From positions 279,950-343,949 of the forward strand of contig JAIXOP010000015.1 of NCBI GenBank assembly GCA_027486725.1: a stretch of DNA of 64,000 nt, in the 5' to 3' direction. Positions 1 to 8,185 of the stretch are shown in pieces. The stretch's first letter is position 1. Every line of letters begins with the position of its first letter. The notes beneath the pieces are model-generated. The model did no database searches and was not told where the DNA came from. It saw nothing but the letters and a program-made list of their open reading frames with translations. The DNA is from Burkholderiales bacterium (GTDB taxonomy: Bacteria; Pseudomonadota; Gammaproteobacteria; Burkholderiales; Burkholderiaceae_A). The position numbers and the translations under genes are program-made.

Positions 1-2
1 AG

Positions 3-1166
3 ATCTACATCGAAGACCTGCGCGAAGAGTTCGTGCGCGACTTCGTCTTTCCCATGTTCCGGGCCAACACCGTCTACGAGGGCGAATACCTTCTGGGCAC
101 CTCGATTGCCCGCCCACTGATTGCCAAGCGACTGGTCGAGATCGCCCAGATGGAAGGCGCGGATGCGATCTCCCACGGCGCCACCGGCAAGGGCAACGAT
201 CAGGTGCGCTTCGAGCTGGGTGCATACGCCCTGGTGCCGGGCATCCAGGTCATCGCCCCCTGGCGCGAGTGGGATCTGCTCTCGCGCGAAAAGCTCCTGG
301 CCTATGCCGACCAGCACAAGATTCCGGTCGACTTCAAAAAGCGCAAAGGGGCAGCCCCCTTCTCGATGGACGCCAACCTGCTGCACATCAGCTACGAGGG
401 CGGAATCCTCGAGGATCCGAATGCCGCTCCCCCCGAGAGCGGCATGTGGCGCCTGACCCAGGCCATCGAGAAGGCCCCCGCCAAGGGCGAGATCGTCACC
501 ATCGGCTACGAGAAGGGTGACCCTGTCCTGCTGAATGGAAAGCGCCTGAAGCCCCACGAGATGCTGGCCGAACTCAATGCGCTGGGCGGCAAGCACGGCA
601 TTGGCCGTCTTGACCTGGTCGAAAACCGCTACGTCGGCATGAAGTCCCGCGGCTGCTACGAGACCCCCGGGGGCACCATCATGCTGCGGGCACACCGCGC
701 CATCGAGTCGATCACGCTCGACCGCGAGGTTGCCCACCTCAAAGACGAGCTCATGCCGCGCTATGCCAGCATGATCTACAACGGCTACTGGTGGTCGCCC
801 GAGCGCCAGGCGCTGCAGGTGCTGATTGACCACACCCAGCAGCGCGTGACGGGCGAAGTCACGCTCCAGCTCATCAAAGGCAATGTGATCGTGAAGGGGC
901 GCCGCAGCCGCTACTCCCTGTTCGACGCGAAGGTGTCGACCTTCGAGGACGATGGCGGCGCCTACAACCAGGCCGATGCGGCCGGCTTCATCAAGCTCAA
1001 TGCCCTGCGCCTGCGCACCCTGGCCAACCAGGGGCGCTCCTCGGCCCAGCGCGCCTCCGCAGCAAAGCCCGCAGCCAAAAAACCTGCGGCAAAGAAGCCC
1101 GCAGCGAAAAAGCCTGCAGCAAAGAAACCCGCCGCCAAGAAGCCCACGACCTCCCGAAAGGCCTAA
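3..1166 (+). CDS. argG: argininosuccinate synthase, 3' part, with Lys/Ala/Pro-rich tail
   Basis: Joins citrulline and aspartate using ATP in arginine biosynthesis (cytoplasm). The frame is open to the left edge, so the N-terminus with the ATP-binding loop is outside the window; about 387 residues are visible. The conserved stretches [27 protein letters not shown] and [10 protein letters not shown] are present, and the catalytic body appears complete up to about LRTLANQG. After it comes an extra tail of roughly 35 residues containing five KPAAK units, like the C-terminal domains of bacterial histone H1-like proteins and not a normal part of ArgG. The gene ends 3 bases before yajQ, so the two are probably co-transcribed. 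The identity is secure; the role of the tail is unknown. Confidence 0.95.
   Translation: MYIEDLREEFVRDFVFPMFRANTVYEGEYLLGTSIARPLIAKRLVEIAQMEGADAISHGATGKGNDQVRFELGAYALVPGIQVIAPWREWDLLSREKLLAYADQHKIPVDFKKRKGAAPFSMDANLLHISYEGGILEDPNAAPPESGMWRLTQAIEKAPAKGEIVTIGYEKGDPVLLNGKRLKPHEMLAELNALGGKHGIGRLDLVENRYVGMKSRGCYETPGGTIMLRAHRAIESITLDREVAHLKDELMPRYASMIYNGYWWSPERQALQVLIDHTQQRVTGEVTLQLIKGNVIVKGRRSRYSLFDAKVSTFEDDGGAYNQADAAGFIKLNALRLRTLANQGRSSAQRASAAKPAAKKPAAKKPAAKKPAAKKPAAKKPTTSRKA
1065..1139 (+). repeat. 15-bp tandem repeat encoding KPAAK units in ArgG
   Basis: Five consecutive in-frame 15-base units each encode K-P-A-A-K, followed by a partial KP. Codons vary between units (aag/aaa, ccc/cct, gca/gcg/gcc), so the repeat is kept at the protein level rather than being a fresh perfect DNA duplication. 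Such arrays tend to change length by slippage. Confidence 0.9.
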
Positions 1167-1169
1167 GCC

Positions 1170-1661
1170 ATGCCCTCATTCGACGCCAGCCTTGAAGCGG
1201 ACATGACCGAAGTCCGCAATGCCATCGACCAATCCGGCAAGGAGATCGGCACCCGGTTCGACTTCAAGGGCAGCAGTGCGCAGGTTGAGCTCAAAGAGAA
1301 AGAGCGCCAGATCGTCTGCACGGCCGACAGCGACTTTCAGCTCAGTCAGGTTCGCGATGTGGTCACAGCCAAGCTGGCCAAGCGCAATGTCGATGTCCGC
1401 TTTCTCGACGCCAAAGACATCGAGAAGATGGGTGGCGACAAGGTCAAACAGGTGCTCCAGGTGCGCCATGGCATTGCGGGCGACGACGCCAAGCGCGTGG
1501 TGCGCATCCTGAAAGACAGCAAGATGAAGGTCCAGGCCTCGATTCAGGGCGATACCGTGCGGGTCACCGGCGGCAAGCGCGACGACCTGCAATCGGCCAT
1601 CGCCCTGCTGAAGAAGGAGGTCAGCGACCTGCCGCTGACCTTTGGCAACTTCCGGGACTAG
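1170..1661 (+). CDS. yajQ: YajQ family nucleotide-binding protein
   Basis: A 163-residue cytoplasmic protein of the YajQ/UPF0234 family. It shows the family features MPSFDASLE at the start, [10 protein letters not shown] near residue 30, and a C-terminal [10 protein letters not shown]. Family members are two-domain alpha/beta proteins; some bind RNA/nucleotides and a Xanthomonas member binds cyclic di-GMP, so a signalling role is possible but not shown here. It starts 3 bases after argG. Its stop codon shares a CTAG tetranucleotide with the stop of the convergent folE2 gene. Confidence 0.93.
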   Translation: MPSFDASLEADMTEVRNAIDQSGKEIGTRFDFKGSSAQVELKEKERQIVCTADSDFQLSQVRDVVTAKLAKRNVDVRFLDAKDIEKMGGDKVKQVLQVRHGIAGDDAKRVVRILKDSKMKVQASIQGDTVRVTGGKRDDLQSAIALLKKEVSDLPLTFGNFRD

Positions 1662-2464
1662 ACGCTGAGGCGGGCCCAGGCCGAGTGGTTGTGGATGGAC
1701 TCGAAGTTCTCGGCTTCGATTTCCGCTGAGACCACGCCGGGCAGGGCCTTGACCGACAGCGCAACATCGCGCACGAGGTCTTCCACAAACTTGGCGTTGT
1801 CGTAGGCCCGCTCGGTCACATACTTTTCATCGGGCCGCTTGAGCATGCCCCAGAGCTCGCACGAGGCCTGGGTCTCCACCGCACGGATCAGCTCCAACAC
1901 CGTGAGGCTGCTGCCCGAGGCCAGTCGGGCGCGAACCCGAACCTGCGATCTCTGGTTGTGCGCACCGTAGTCGGAGATCTCTTTGGAACAGGGGCATAGG
2001 CTCTTCACGGGGACCTTCACCTCGAGGCTCACCGCCGGCGCGGCCGATGGCTCGCAGTCGACCACCATCGAGAGCTCGTAGTCCATCAGGCTGGCCAGAC
2101 CAGACACGGGCGCATGCTTCTTCACGAACACGGGCGCATGAAACTCAATGCTGCCCGCCGAGGCCTCGAGCAGGCGGACCATATCGCTGCCCAGCTGGGC
2201 CATGCGGGAAGGCTCCAGAACATCTCCCGCCTCGTGCATGGCCTCGAGCAGCGCCACAAAGCGGGACATGTGGGTGCCCTTCTGGTGGGCTGGCAGCGCC
2301 ACCGAGAGCGAGAACTCGCCGACCGACCCCTGATTGGGATCGGCCTGGGAAACGGCCAGACGAATGGGATAGCGAAGCCCGCGCACCCCAACCCGATCGA
2401 TGGGAAGGTTGCGGACGTCGACGCTGCCCTGGACATCGGGCATGGGGGTGATGGGTGCGTTCAT
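1658..2464 (-). CDS. folE2: GTP cyclohydrolase FolE2 (type IB)
   Basis: Converts GTP to 7,8-dihydroneopterin triphosphate, the first step of folate (and queuosine-type) biosynthesis. The 268-residue protein has the FolE2 signature [10 protein letters not shown] with the conserved cysteine, followed by YGAHNQRS. FolE2 enzymes are metal-flexible and often serve as zinc-independent replacements for FolE. The ATG overlaps the stop codon of dxs as ATGA, so translation is probably coupled to dxs. The gene is convergent with yajQ, sharing CTAG. Confidence 0.95.
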   Translation of the reverse strand: MNAPITPMPDVQGSVDVRNLPIDRVGVRGLRYPIRLAVSQADPNQGSVGEFSLSVALPAHQKGTHMSRFVALLEAMHEAGDVLEPSRMAQLGSDMVRLLEASAGSIEFHAPVFVKKHAPVSGLASLMDYELSMVVDCEPSAAPAVSLEVKVPVKSLCPCSKEISDYGAHNQRSQVRVRARLASGSSLTVLELIRAVETQASCELWGMLKRPDEKYVTERAYDNAKFVEDLVRDVALSVKALPGVVSAEIEAENFESIHNHSAWARLSV

Positions 2465-4419
2465 GCGGAGAGTTTAACGGCCTGGCCGGCAGCCAAGGCG
2501 GGTTGAAGCCCGGAATCGTCGGTGGTTTTGAGGAGCTGCAGGCGCTCGCGCACGGCCCGCTCAATGCCCTCGGCATCGAGCCCCAGTCGGGCAAGCAGCT
2601 TGGCCGGATCGCCCTGGTCGATGAAGACATCGGGGATGCCCAGGTGAAAGATGGGCACCATGGGGACGCGCTCCCCCAGGGCAACCAGGGTCTCGGCCAC
2701 GGCCGACCCCGCCCCGCCCATCACCTGGTGCTCTTCCACCGTCACCAGGAGGGAGTACCGGTTGGCCAGATCCTCCACCAGCGCAGCATCGATGGGCTTG
2801 ACAAAGCGCATATTGGCCACCGCGGCGTCGAGCCGCTCGGCAGCAGCAAGTGCGGGTCCAACCATGCTGCCAAAGGCCAGGATGGCCACACTGTGGCCCT
2901 CCGCGTCGGGCTTGCCCTCGCGCAGAATTTCACCCCGACCCAGGGGCAGCGCCTCCAAGCTCTGCCCTGCGGGGACCCCCATGCCCGCACCGCGGGGGTA
3001 GCGCACGGCCGAAGGCCCATCGATCGCCAGGCCCAGGCTCAGCATGGCGCGGCACTCGGGCTCGTCTTTGGGGGCCATCACCACCATATTGGGCACCGTG
3101 CGCAAGAAGGCATAGTCGAAGACGCCCGCGTGGGTGGCACCGTCGGCGCCCACGATGCCGCCCCGATCCACCGCAAAGAGCACGGGCAGGTTCTGCAGGG
3201 CCACGTCGTGGATGAGCTGGTCGTAGCCGCGCTGCAGGAAGGTGGAGTAGATCGCCACCACGGGGCGCAGGCCCTCGCAGGCCATGCCGGCCGCGAAGGT
3301 GACGGCATGCTGCTCGGCGATGGCGACATCGTGGTAGCGGTCGGGGAAGCGCTCCGAGAAGGCGACCATGCCCGAGCCCTCGCGCATCGCTGGGGTGATG
3401 CCCACCACGCGGGGATCGGCCGCCGCCGCATCGCAGAGCCAATCGCCAAAGATTTGGGAATAGCTGGGCAGGCTGGGCTTGGCTGCGGGCTGAATGCCCT
3501 CGGCGGGATTGAACTTGCCGGGGCCGTGATAGAGGATCGGATCGCGCTCGGCCAGCTCGTAGCCCTGCCCCTTGCGGGTGACCACATGCAGGAACTGCGG
3601 ACCGCGCATCTCGCGCAGATTCTGCAAAGCAGGAATGAGGGCGTCGAGGTCATGCCCATCGACCGGGCCAAAATAGTGGAAGCCGAATTCCTCGAAGAGC
3701 GTGCTGGACGACACCAGGCTTTTGGCACCCCCCTCGAGTCGGCGTGCGATGTCCAGAACGGGGGGCACCGCACCCAGGATCTGCTTGCCCAGCTCCCGGG
3801 CTGCGTTGTAGGTGCGGCTCGTCATGAGGCGTGCGAGGTAGTTGCTCATCGCACCCACCGGCGGCGAAATCGACATCTCGTTGTCGTTGAGGATGACGAG
3901 GAGATCGATGTCTTTGTGGATGCCCGCATTGTTGAGCGCTTCAAAAGCCATGCCAGCACTCATCGCTCCATCGCCAATGACCGCGATGTGGCGCCGTCGG
4001 CCCGAGCCTTCCGACTCCCCCTTGAGCTTGCTGGCCAGCGCCATGCCCAGGGCGGCAGAGATCGAGGTGGACGAGTGGGCCGTGCCAAAGGCGTCGTACT
4101 CGCTCTCGCTGCGCTTGGGAAATCCCGACAGGCCATCGAGCTGCCGGAGCTGGGCCATGGCCTCGCGTCGACCCGTGAGGATCTTGTGGGCGTAGCTCTG
4201 GTGGCCCACATCCCAAATCAGTCGATCGAAGGGCGTGTTGAAGACACTGTGGATGGCCACCGTGAGTTCCACAGTGCCAAGGTTCGAAGAGAGGTGCCCC
4301 CCAGTCTTCGAGACCGATTCCAGCAGAAACTGGCGCAGCTCGCTGCAGAGCTGCCCGAGCTCGGCACGGCTGCGCTGGCGCAGGTCGGCGGGCGAGGCAA
4401 TCGAGGAGAGGATCGACAT
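2461..4419 (-). CDS. dxs: 1-deoxy-D-xylulose-5-phosphate synthase
   Basis: Thiamine-diphosphate enzyme that condenses pyruvate and glyceraldehyde-3-phosphate, the first step of the MEP isoprenoid pathway. The 652-residue protein is full length for the family. It shows the cofactor-binding [18 protein letters not shown] ending in the NDNEMSI stretch near residues 150-190, and a transketolase-like pyrimidine domain with [17 protein letters not shown]. It lies 15 bases downstream of ispA and overlaps folE2 by 4 bases, giving an ispA-dxs-folE2 transcription unit that ties precursor supply to prenyl chain building. Confidence 0.97.
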   Translation of the reverse strand: MSILSSIASPADLRQRSRAELGQLCSELRQFLLESVSKTGGHLSSNLGTVELTVAIHSVFNTPFDRLIWDVGHQSYAHKILTGRREAMAQLRQLDGLSGFPKRSESEYDAFGTAHSSTSISAALGMALASKLKGESEGSGRRRHIAVIGDGAMSAGMAFEALNNAGIHKDIDLLVILNDNEMSISPPVGAMSNYLARLMTSRTYNAARELGKQILGAVPPVLDIARRLEGGAKSLVSSSTLFEEFGFHYFGPVDGHDLDALIPALQNLREMRGPQFLHVVTRKGQGYELAERDPILYHGPGKFNPAEGIQPAAKPSLPSYSQIFGDWLCDAAAADPRVVGITPAMREGSGMVAFSERFPDRYHDVAIAEQHAVTFAAGMACEGLRPVVAIYSTFLQRGYDQLIHDVALQNLPVLFAVDRGGIVGADGATHAGVFDYAFLRTVPNMVVMAPKDEPECRAMLSLGLAIDGPSAVRYPRGAGMGVPAGQSLEALPLGRGEILREGKPDAEGHSVAILAFGSMVGPALAAAERLDAAVANMRFVKPIDAALVEDLANRYSLLVTVEEHQVMGGAGSAVAETLVALGERVPMVPIFHLGIPDVFIDQGDPAKLLARLGLDAEGIERAVRERLQLLKTTDDSGLQPALAAGQAVKLSA

Positions 4420-4434
4420 GGGTGCTCCTGAGCC

Positions 4435-5349
4435 TTAGAAGGCGCGATCGAACATCTGATGGGTGAGGGAGCGCAGCTCAGCGGTGGCTGCGTCGGAGCG
4501 AAACTGGGCGAGGTGCTCGAGGGCCTGATCGCGAAGACGCTCCGCCTCGGCGCGGGCCGACTCCAGACCGAGCAGCGTGACGTAGGTGGGCTTGTTGGCG
4601 GCGGCATCCTTGCCCGCCGTCTTGCCCAGCACCTCGGTGGGTGCGGTGGCGTCGAGAATGTCGTCGACCACCTGATAGCCCAGGCCCACGGCAGCGGCAA
4701 AGCCCTCCAGGCAATACCCCTCCGACACACTGAGCTCTTGGCCGTCGTGGCATTGGGCACCGATCAGGATCGAGGCTCGGATGAGGGCTCCGGTCTTCAG
4801 AGAATGCATCTGCGTGAGACGAGAGAGGGAGAGGTCCTGACCCACCGCCTGAATATCGATCGCCTGGCCACCCGCCATCCCAAGCACACCGGTGGCATCG
4901 GCCAGAAGCCGAAGTGCCCGCAGCTTGGCCGCATCGCTCATGGGTGCTGCCAATATCCATTCAAAGCCGAGGGTCTGGAGTGCATCGCCCGCCAACAGCG
5001 CCATGGCCTCGTCGAAGGCCCGGTGCACGGTGGGCCGGCCCCGGCGCAGGTCGTCGTCGTCCATGCAGGGCAGATCGTCGTGCACGAGCGAAAAGGCATG
5101 AATGGCCTCGAGTGCGGCAGCAGCCATGCGGGCGGCGCTGGCCGATCCCGACACCGCCTGGCTGGTGGCCATGGCGAGTTGGGCGCGCAGCCGCTTGCCT
5201 CCCCCCAGGAGGGCGTAGGCCATCGCCTCGTGGAGACGCTCCTGCCCAGAGCCGGACAAGAGGCTGGCCTGCTTCTGGGCCAGCAGGCCCTGCAAGAAGG
5301 CCTCGAAATCGGTGGGCGCGGTGGCGGGGATGGGGGGACGCTCGTGCAT
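4435..5349 (-). CDS. ispA: polyprenyl (farnesyl) diphosphate synthase
   Basis: Builds farnesyl/geranyl diphosphate from isopentenyl and dimethylallyl diphosphates. The 304-residue protein carries both aspartate-rich motifs: a first one DDLPCMDDDDLRRGRPTVH around residues 93-111 and a second YQVVDDILDAT near residue 225. It heads the ispA-dxs-folE2 unit. In many proteobacteria xseB (exonuclease VII small subunit) sits just upstream of ispA; here the 100 bases to the divergent oxygenase gene hold no such ORF. Exact chain-length specificity cannot be read from the sequence. Confidence 0.94.
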   Translation of the reverse strand: MHERPPIPATAPTDFEAFLQGLLAQKQASLLSGSGQERLHEAMAYALLGGGKRLRAQLAMATSQAVSGSASAARMAAAALEAIHAFSLVHDDLPCMDDDDLRRGRPTVHRAFDEAMALLAGDALQTLGFEWILAAPMSDAAKLRALRLLADATGVLGMAGGQAIDIQAVGQDLSLSRLTQMHSLKTGALIRASILIGAQCHDGQELSVSEGYCLEGFAAAVGLGYQVVDDILDATAPTEVLGKTAGKDAAANKPTYVTLLGLESARAEAERLRDQALEHLAQFRSDAATAELRSLTHQMFDRAF

Positions 5350-5384
5350 AGCCCTCTATTCTAGGTGAGGCGCCTGGCCTCGAG

Positions 5385-5412
5385 TTGACCCCCGGGGTGG
5401 GGTGGGTATACT
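5385..5412 (+). promoter_or_regulatory. sigma-70 promoter for the Rieske oxygenase gene
   Basis: TTGACC (5385-5390) and TATACT (5407-5412) are separated by 16 bases, each one mismatch from consensus. Transcription would start near 5419, about 30 bases before the ATG at 5450, which has a GGGAGGG ribosome site at 5437-5443. The opposite strand has TAGAAT at 5363-5358 just before ispA, but no good -35 with it. Confidence 0.75.
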
Positions 5413-5449
5413 CCCCCGCTTTCCTCGAAATCCTCTGGGAGGGCTTCTG

Positions 5450-6571
5450 ATGTCGGACGTCGGAACGTTTTCTCGGCTTGCACCCAGCGAAGCACAGCTT
5501 CCCGTGCAGGCATATTCCAGTTCCAAGCTGCTGGACCTCGAACTCGAGCGCTGCTTTGCAGCCGGCCCCGGATATGTGGGCCATCGCCTCATGATTCCCG
5601 AACGCGGCGGCTATGCCACCCTGCCCCACGAAGACCACGGCCGGCTGATCATGAATTCGGCCGAAGGGCCTCTGGTGCTCTCCAACGTCTGCCGCCACCG
5701 GCAGGCCATCATGCTCGAAGGCATCGGCCGGACCGACAACATCGTCTGCCCCCTGCATCGCTGGACCTACAACACCGAGGGGTCGCTGATTGGTGCGCCC
5801 CACTTCGCCCAAGACCCCTGCAAACACCTCCAGAAAAAGCCGCTGGCGGAATGGAATGGCCTTCTCTTTGAAGGCAACGCCCGTCTGCTCGACGAGCTCG
5901 CCACCGTGCCGTTCTTTGAGCAGTTGAACTTCGAGGGCTACGTCTTTGGCCATCGGCAAGAGCACATCTGCGAATACAACTGGAAGAGTTTCATCGAGGT
6001 CTACATGGACGACTACCATGTGGCGCCCTTTCATCCCGGCCTCGGCGGATTCGTCGACTGCAATCGACTGCGTTGGCACTTCGGCGAGAACTACAACATC
6101 CAGGCGGTGGGCATCACCCCGCTCACCGGTGCGGCAACGCCGGTCTATCGGCGTTGGCAAGAGGAGGTCCTGCGGGTGCACGATGGTGCGCTGCCCGAGC
6201 ACGGCGCCATCTGGATGACGCTCTACCCCAACATCATGGTGGAGTGGTACCCCAAGGTGCTTGTGGTCAGCCACCTGCACCCACTGAGCCCCGAGCGCAC
6301 CCTCAATGTTGTCGAGTTTTATTACCCCGAGGAGATCTTCCACTTCGAGCCCAGCTTCATGCAGGCCCAGCAGGCGGCCTACAACGAGACGGTGGTGGAA
6401 GACGATGAGATTGCGATCCGCATGGACCGGGGCCGCCGCGCGCTGATGCGGCGCGGCCGCAACGAGTTTGGCCCGTACCACACGCCCATGGAAGACGGCA
6501 TGCTGCACTTCCATGAGTACCTGCGGCGACAGCTGGGGGACGCGATTGCCGGTCAGGAGCTGCGGGTTTGA
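5450..6571 (+). CDS. Rieske [2Fe-2S] aromatic ring-hydroxylating oxygenase, alpha-subunit type
   Basis: A 373-residue oxygenase subunit. The N-terminal Rieske centre ligands are C81-x-H83 and C100-x2-H103 (CRHRQ and CPLHRW). The C-terminal catalytic domain has the mononuclear iron motif MDDYHVAPFHPG with H190 and H195, and a later acidic region (EDDEIAIRMDRGR) that can supply the third ligand. ATG 5450 is chosen over an in-frame upstream codon at 5402 because it follows a good ribosome site and the promoter. The substrate is unknown. A sulfurtransferase gene overlaps its stop codon. Neighbouring isoprenoid genes are divergent, so they are not strong evidence of function. Confidence 0.88.
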   Translation: MSDVGTFSRLAPSEAQLPVQAYSSSKLLDLELERCFAAGPGYVGHRLMIPERGGYATLPHEDHGRLIMNSAEGPLVLSNVCRHRQAIMLEGIGRTDNIVCPLHRWTYNTEGSLIGAPHFAQDPCKHLQKKPLAEWNGLLFEGNARLLDELATVPFFEQLNFEGYVFGHRQEHICEYNWKSFIEVYMDDYHVAPFHPGLGGFVDCNRLRWHFGENYNIQAVGITPLTGAATPVYRRWQEEVLRVHDGALPEHGAIWMTLYPNIMVEWYPKVLVVSHLHPLSPERTLNVVEFYYPEEIFHFEPSFMQAQQAAYNETVVEDDEIAIRMDRGRRALMRRGRNEFGPYHTPMEDGMLHFHEYLRRQLGDAIAGQELRV

Positions 6572-7410
6572 ATCCGCTGGTGAGCCCTGCCGGCCTCATG
6601 GCCGAGGAAGGTGATGTGATCGTGGTCGATGTGCGCCACAGCCTCTCCGATCCATTGTTTGGCATTCGAGCCTATGCCGAGGGGCATCTCCCTGAGGCCG
6701 CCTTTCTCTCGGTCGACGAGGAGCTGAGCGGCCCGGCGGGGCCCCGCAACGGGGGCCGCCACCCACTGCCCTTGGCCGATGCCCTGCGCCGGCGACTGGG
6801 CGAGCTCGGCGGCACGGATGAGACCCTCTTCATCGCCTACGACGATGTGGGCGGCCTCTATGCAGCGCGCTTTTGGTGGCTGCTGCGTTGGATCGGCCAC
6901 GACCGTGTGGCGGTTCTGGATGGGGGCCTGCAGGCCTGGCGTTCGGCTGGCGGCGTGCTCTCCACCAACGACCACAAGCCTGCACGCAAGGGGCATCTGA
7001 GCATTCGCCCCACCCTCTGCCCCACCTGGGACATCGATATGGTGCAGGCCTGGGCGGCCGCGGGCTCAGCGCCCGAGATCGCCATCCTGCTCGATGCCCG
7101 AGCCGAGTCCCGCTATCGCGGCGAGGAGGAGCCCTTCGACCCTGTGGCGGGCCACATTCCGGGCGCGCAGAATCGACCCCTCTCGCGCAACCTCACCCCC
7201 GAGGGCTATTTCAAAGACCGCTCGGTGCTGCGCGACGAGTACGAGGCTCTGCTCCAGGGCGACGACGCCTCCAGCGTGGTGCACACCTGCGGATCGGGCA
7301 TCAGTGCCTGCCACAACCTGTTGGCGATGGAATATGCCGGCCTGCCGGGCAGCGCCCTCTACAACGGATCCTGGAGCGAGTGGTGCAGCCTGCCCTTGCG
7401 GCAGGACTAA
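6568..7410 (+). CDS. rhodanese-type sulfurtransferase (3-mercaptopyruvate sulfurtransferase-like)
   Basis: A 280-residue protein with two rhodanese modules. The C-terminal one holds the active-site loop HTCGSGISACHN with C241; the N-terminal one has YDDVGG and no catalytic cysteine, as is usual. The CGSG-type loop resembles 3-mercaptopyruvate sulfurtransferases more than thiosulfate ones. The longest reading uses TTG at 6568 overlapping the oxygenase stop as TTGA; GTG at 6580 and ATG at 6598 are in-frame alternatives, and I cannot decide between them. Coupling to the Rieske gene suggests sulfur delivery or shared regulation. Confidence 0.87.
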   Translation: MNPLVSPAGLMAEEGDVIVVDVRHSLSDPLFGIRAYAEGHLPEAAFLSVDEELSGPAGPRNGGRHPLPLADALRRRLGELGGTDETLFIAYDDVGGLYAARFWWLLRWIGHDRVAVLDGGLQAWRSAGGVLSTNDHKPARKGHLSIRPTLCPTWDIDMVQAWAAAGSAPEIAILLDARAESRYRGEEEPFDPVAGHIPGAQNRPLSRNLTPEGYFKDRSVLRDEYEALLQGDDASSVVHTCGSGISACHNLLAMEYAGLPGSALYNGSWSEWCSLPLRQD

Positions 7411-7423
7411 AGCTCAGACTGGG

Positions 7424-8179
7424 CTAAATCGCAGCGGCAAGGACCTCGAGCCGCAGCGCAGGAATCAGGGCCCGACCATCGGGCGTCAGCAGTTCACCCC
7501 GAAGGCCATCGCCCGGATGCACCGGACCCACACCCGATGGAGTGCCGGTGAAAATCAGGTCGCCGGCTTGCAGACCAAACTCAGCGCGAATGGCGCAGAG
7601 CAATTCCGGAATGGGGCAGAGCATCTGCCGGGGCGACCCACTCTGCCGCAGCTCGCTGCCCACCATCAGCCGCAACTCGGTGGCCTCCAGCGCCGACCGA
7701 ACCGCCGAAGGGTCGGGGGCAATGCCCAGGTCGGCCAGAGCAGTGATCGGGGTCGTCGGCGCAGCAGCCGGGAAGGCCTTGCCCACCTCCCAGGGCTTGC
7801 CGGCCGACTTCATCTCGGCCTGACGATCCCGCCGGGTCATGTCCAGGCCCAAGGCCAGACCCCAGACCTCCGCATCGCCAGAATTCCCGCCGGGTCCCAT
7901 GGCGAGGACGATCTCCAGCTCGTGGTGGCAGTCGTGGGTGCCGGTGGGGTACGGCCAGCGACCCTGGGCACCCTCAATATCCCAGAGGCTGTTGGTGGAC
8001 TTCATGAAGAAAAATGGGGGCTCGCTGCCGCTGGCGCCCATCTCCTGCGCGTGGGCGGCGTAGTTGCGCCCGACACAGAGGATGCGGCCCACGGGGAAGG
8101 TCTCCGACCGGCCAACGATGGGCAGACTGGCCACCGCAAGAGGGAATAGCGGCAGAGGAGACTGCGGCGACCTCGACAT
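7424..8179 (-). CDS. fumarylacetoacetate hydrolase family protein
   Basis: A 251-residue protein of the FAH fold, which hydrolyses or decarboxylates acylpyruvate-type compounds using a bound divalent metal. The motifs seen are CVGRNYAAHAQEMG near the N-terminus, PFFFMK, the metal-ligand stretch HHELEIVLAMG, and GDLIFTGTPSGVGPV near the C-terminus. It resembles the single-domain YcgM/acylpyruvase group. It lies 6 bases downstream of dnaB on the same strand and may be transcribed with it; no functional link is evident. Substrate not assignable. Confidence 0.88.
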   Translation of the reverse strand: MSRSPQSPLPLFPLAVASLPIVGRSETFPVGRILCVGRNYAAHAQEMGASGSEPPFFFMKSTNSLWDIEGAQGRWPYPTGTHDCHHELEIVLAMGPGGNSGDAEVWGLALGLDMTRRDRQAEMKSAGKPWEVGKAFPAAAPTTPITALADLGIAPDPSAVRSALEATELRLMVGSELRQSGSPRQMLCPIPELLCAIRAEFGLQAGDLIFTGTPSGVGPVHPGDGLRGELLTPDGRALIPALRLEVLAAAI

Positions 8180-8185
8180 CGCGCC

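Noticed and set aside
1065-1139. Regular repeat that could suggest a CRISPR array
   Set aside because: The units are 15 bases, contiguous and in frame within argG, without spacers.
2455-4431. A 658-codon plus-strand frame opposite dxs
   Set aside because: Shadow of dxs: low-complexity Gly/His/Arg composition and no family resemblance.
5350-5449. xseB expected next to ispA
   Set aside because: The 100-base gap contains a promoter but no coding frame of suitable length.
4961-6514. A 517-codon minus-strand frame opposite the Rieske oxygenase and running into ispA
   Set aside because: Covers the oxygenase with its clear Rieske and iron motifs on the other strand; no homology seen.
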